The notes under the pieces were generated by a model. It saw only the letters and a program-made list of their open reading frames with translations, ran no database searches and was not told where the DNA came from. Shown piece by piece: positions 61,869 through 64,000 of a DNA stretch of 64,000 nucleotides. Position 1 is the first letter of the stretch; each line of letters starts with the position of its first letter. The translations under genes and the position numbers were made by a program. The stretch comes from Geobacter argillaceus (lineage in GTDB: Bacteria > Desulfobacterota > Desulfuromonadia > Geobacterales > DSM-12255): the NCBI RefSeq assembly GCF_007830735.1, contig NZ_VLLN01000020.1, forward strand, positions 1 to 64,000. Direction: 5' to 3'.

Positions 61869-62233
61869 TGTGTTTCTCCTTTTGGAAAATGTGAACTGAT
61901 GATCTTCTCTAAAGCAGGGGATGTGCCAAGATTGCTAGTGTTTGGTAATGTGCTTAAAATAAAGACAAATCCCAATAGCGGATTTGTCGGTGGGATTGTG
62001 GGGCTGCCGCAAATCGTCAGATGATTACCGCATATGCGGTAGGGATCGATGTATTTTGTGTGGTAGGGGAAAACCTTGCTCCCTGACAATCGCTTCTGTT
62101 ACTATGTACAATTCAATTGTCCCGGATTTGGCAGTTTAAGTCATTTTCCGTCCACCCAGAGCCGATCACGAAACAGTGCCAAGCCACTCTCTACGGAATA
62201 ACTCCAACAGCCAGGATGCCGGATTCATTGCCC
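61869..62233. other. Intergenic region with hairpin and palindrome
   Basis: No gene was seen. GACAAATCC (61964-61972) pairs with GGATTTGTC (61980-61988). TACCGCATATGCGGTA at 62026-62041 is a perfect 16-base palindrome and may be a regulator site for the radical SAM gene or the Lys/Ala-rich gene. Confidence 0.6.
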
Positions 62234-64000
62234 ATGCCGCCGTTGACCTTACAGGACCCTTTTGTGACCGATAATCATCTTCTTGCTGTGGAAAAACCCG
62301 CCCGCTACCTGGGGGGCGAGATGGGCTCCAGGCCCAAAGACGCCCCTGAGCTCCGTTTTGTCCTTGCTTTTCCCGACGTGTACGAAGTGGGGATGAGCCA
62401 CCTGGGATTCCAGATCCTCTACCATGTGCTGAATGGCCCCGAGTGGCTGGCTGCCGAGCGGGTATACGCACCCTGGCCCGACCGGGAAGCCCAGCTCCGC
62501 GCCGCCGGTGCGCCGCTCACGTCGCTGGAAAGCGGCACCCCGCTGGCGGCTGCCGGGATCATCGGCTTCACGCTGCAGTACGAGCTTTCCTATACCAATA
62601 TCCTGAACATGCTGGAGCTTTCAGGTATCCCGCTCCTGGCTGCAGAACGCGATCAGCGCTGGCCGCTGATCCTGGCTGGCGGGCCGTGCGCCTACAACCC
62701 CGAGCCGCTGGCCGACTTTGTCGATGCCGTGCTTCTGGGTGACGGAGAAGAGGCGGTCCTGGAGATTGCCGAACTCTGTCGCGAGTGGCAACAAAACGGC
62801 CGTGACAGGCAGTCGCTGCTTGAACGGCTGGCTGATTTGCCGGGGGTTTATATCCCGTCCCTGTTCCGGATCGACTATGACACTGATGGCCGGATTCAGA
62901 CCATCATCCCCTTGAAGGATGGCTACAACAGGGTGCGTCGCCGCTTTCTCGCCGACCTGGAAACGGCCCCTTTCCCGTCAGCGCCGGTGGTGCCGCTCTT
63001 GAAGACGATCCACGACCGGGTCAGCATGGAGGTTGGGCGGGGATGTACCCGTGGTTGCCGCTTCTGCCAGGCCGGGTACATCTACCGGCCGGTGCGGGAG
63101 CGGTCGCCGGAGCGGATTCTCTCCGCCATCGACGATGCCCTGGCTAATACGGGGTACGACGAAGTCTCCCTTCTGTCCCTTGCCACCGGCGACTATGGCT
63201 GTCTTACTCCGCTTCTGCGGGAGCTCATGTCCCGCTATGCCGAGAGCAAGGTGGCGGTGTCCCTGCCGTCGGTCCGGGTCGGCACCCTCTCCGAGGAGTT
63301 GGTGGAGGAGGTGAAACGGGTACGCAAGACCGGGTTCACCCTGGCCCCGGAAGCCGGAAGCGAGCGACTGCGACGGATCATCAACAAGGGGATCAGCGAG
63401 GAAGAGCTCCTGAAGGATGCCTCTGCCGCCTACAACGCCGGATGGCGGCTCATCAAGCTCTACTTCATGATCGGTCTGCCGGGGGAGACTGAGGAGGACC
63501 TGGCTGCCCTCGTTGAGCTGGCCCGGCAGGTCAAATGGCAGGGGCGCCAGACCGGCCGTGGCGGCGAGGTGAACGTGGCGGTGTCCACCTTTGTCCCTAA
63601 GCCCCATACGCCGTTTCAGTGGGAGCCCCAGATCGGCTACGAAGAGACCCTCGGCCGGCAGGAATTCCTCAGGGACGCGCTGAAGCGGCGAAAGCTGAAC
63701 TTCAAGTGGCACGATGCACCACTATCGGTGATGGAAGGGGTGTTCGCCCGCGGGGACCGGCGTCTCGGGGCGGTGCTGGTGGAGGCGCTTCGCCGCGGCT
63801 GCCGTTTTGACGGCTGGGGGGAGCACTTCAACTTTTCGGCCTGGCAGGCGGCGTTCGCTGCGGTCGGCATCGATCCCCGCTGGTATCTCCGCCGGCGGGA
63901 GACGGACGAACTGCTCCCCTGGGACCACCTGGATAGCGGCGTCACCCGGGAGTTTCTCCTCCGGGAACGTGAGCGCGCCCTGACCGGGGAAGCGACCCCG
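62234..64000 (+). CDS. TIGR03960-type radical SAM / B12-binding protein, partial at right edge
   Basis: The open frame of 589 codons continues past the window end. It opens PPLTLQDPFVTDNHLLAVEK, PARYLGGEM, has a B12-binding-like N-terminal part (GFTLQYELSYTNILNMLELS, LLGDGEEAVLEI) and the radical SAM cluster site GCTRGCRFCQAGYIYRP (C-x3-C-x2-C) near residue 275. APEAGSERLRRIINKGI and YFMIGLPGETEEDL follow. The family often has a C-terminal DUF2344 domain, which is beyond the window here. Its substrate is unknown. An in-frame ATG at 62216 is an alternative start; both have weak ribosome sites. Confidence 0.92.
   Translation, partial: MPPLTLQDPFVTDNHLLAVEKPARYLGGEMGSRPKDAPELRFVLAFPDVYEVGMSHLGFQILYHVLNGPEWLAAERVYAPWPDREAQLRAAGAPLTSLESGTPLAAAGIIGFTLQYELSYTNILNMLELSGIPLLAAERDQRWPLILAGGPCAYNPEPLADFVDAVLLGDGEEAVLEIAELCREWQQNGRDRQSLLERLADLPGVYIPSLFRIDYDTDGRIQTIIPLKDGYNRVRRRFLADLETAPFPSAPVVPLLKTIHDRVSMEVGRGCTRGCRFCQAGYIYRPVRERSPERILSAIDDALANTGYDEVSLLSLATGDYGCLTPLLRELMSRYAESKVAVSLPSVRVGTLSEELVEEVKRVRKTGFTLAPEAGSERLRRIINKGISEEELLKDASAAYNAGWRLIKLYFMIGLPGETEEDLAALVELARQVKWQGRQTGRGGEVNVAVSTFVPKPHTPFQWEPQIGYEETLGRQEFLRDALKRRKLNFKWHDAPLSVMEGVFARGDRRLGAVLVEALRRGCRFDGWGEHFNFSAWQAAFAAVGIDPRWYLRRRETDELLPWDHLDSGVTREFLLRERERALTGEATP

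Overview
The window reads as a chromosomal segment of a Geobacter-like member of the Desulfuromonadales (Deltaproteobacteria / Desulfobacterota). The assignment is inferred from gene content and not from a marker gene: a hisZ-purA pair, gatCAB spread over several kb, a five-haem c-type cytochrome, a CxxCH-bearing diguanylate cyclase, tandem TIGR04073 proteins, a TIGR03960-type radical SAM/B12 protein, several GGDEF and histidine-kinase genes, and high-GC coding sequence with AT-richer intergenic DNA. No rRNA, tRNA, IS element or CRISPR array was seen.

Layout. 1-2.2 kb is accessory DNA: a cut-off metallophosphoesterase, a nest of palindromes, and a leftward operon of a short tyrosine recombinase plus two small membrane proteins. 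2.2-10.7 kb holds a CHASE histidine kinase, a UvrD/PcrA helicase and gatC-gatA-gatB, interrupted between gatA and gatB by a toxin-antitoxin module with an extra overlapping third frame. 10.7-15.4 kb (leftward) is a SWIM-SNF2 helicase with a partner protein and a possible leader peptide. 15.5-21.4 kb is a tightly overlapped rightward run: mtnA, glnE, a 65-residue protein, an MtfA-like peptidase and an HhH-GPD glycosylase. 21.5-28.8 kb (leftward) has a response-regulator diguanylate cyclase, purA, hisZ, a VCBS-like exported protein, a small exported coiled-coil protein and a porin with a long, apparently structured 5' leader.

29-36 kb has a MarR-YceI-CDGSH group and a leftward two-component system followed by a five-haem cytochrome, an outer-membrane barrel and an exported concanavalin-like protein. 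36-45 kb is a leftward run of nine stress and detoxification genes (WrbA, pirin, LigB-type dioxygenase, OsmC, a rhodanese-YceI fusion, a hydrolase-OsmC fusion, ADP-ribosylglycohydrolase, amidohydrolase, isochorismatase-like hydrolase), with a divergent LysR regulator at its head. 46-53.6 kb has an SDR enzyme, a DUF1904 protein and an AaeAB-type efflux operon with its own outer-membrane lipoprotein, a frameshifted pseudogene, and a MarR regulator with matching inverted repeats.

53.7-64 kb carries a haem-binding diguanylate cyclase overlapping pcnB, a nitric-oxide-associated YgbA-like protein with a ferredoxin, a 2-Cys peroxiredoxin with a clear promoter, a family B DNA polymerase, two tandem TIGR04073 proteins, a Lys/Ala-rich exported protein, and the first 589 codons of a TIGR03960-type radical SAM protein running off the right end.

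The candidates I rate as most worth a second look are the two-component/cytochrome/barrel operon (30.9-35.8 kb), the three-gene toxin-antitoxin module (8.5-9.2 kb), the structured porin leader (28.9-29.0 kb), the rhodanese-YceI fusion (39-40 kb), and the leader peptide that overlaps a terminator (15.3-15.4 kb). None is proven new; each rests on reading the sequence by eye.
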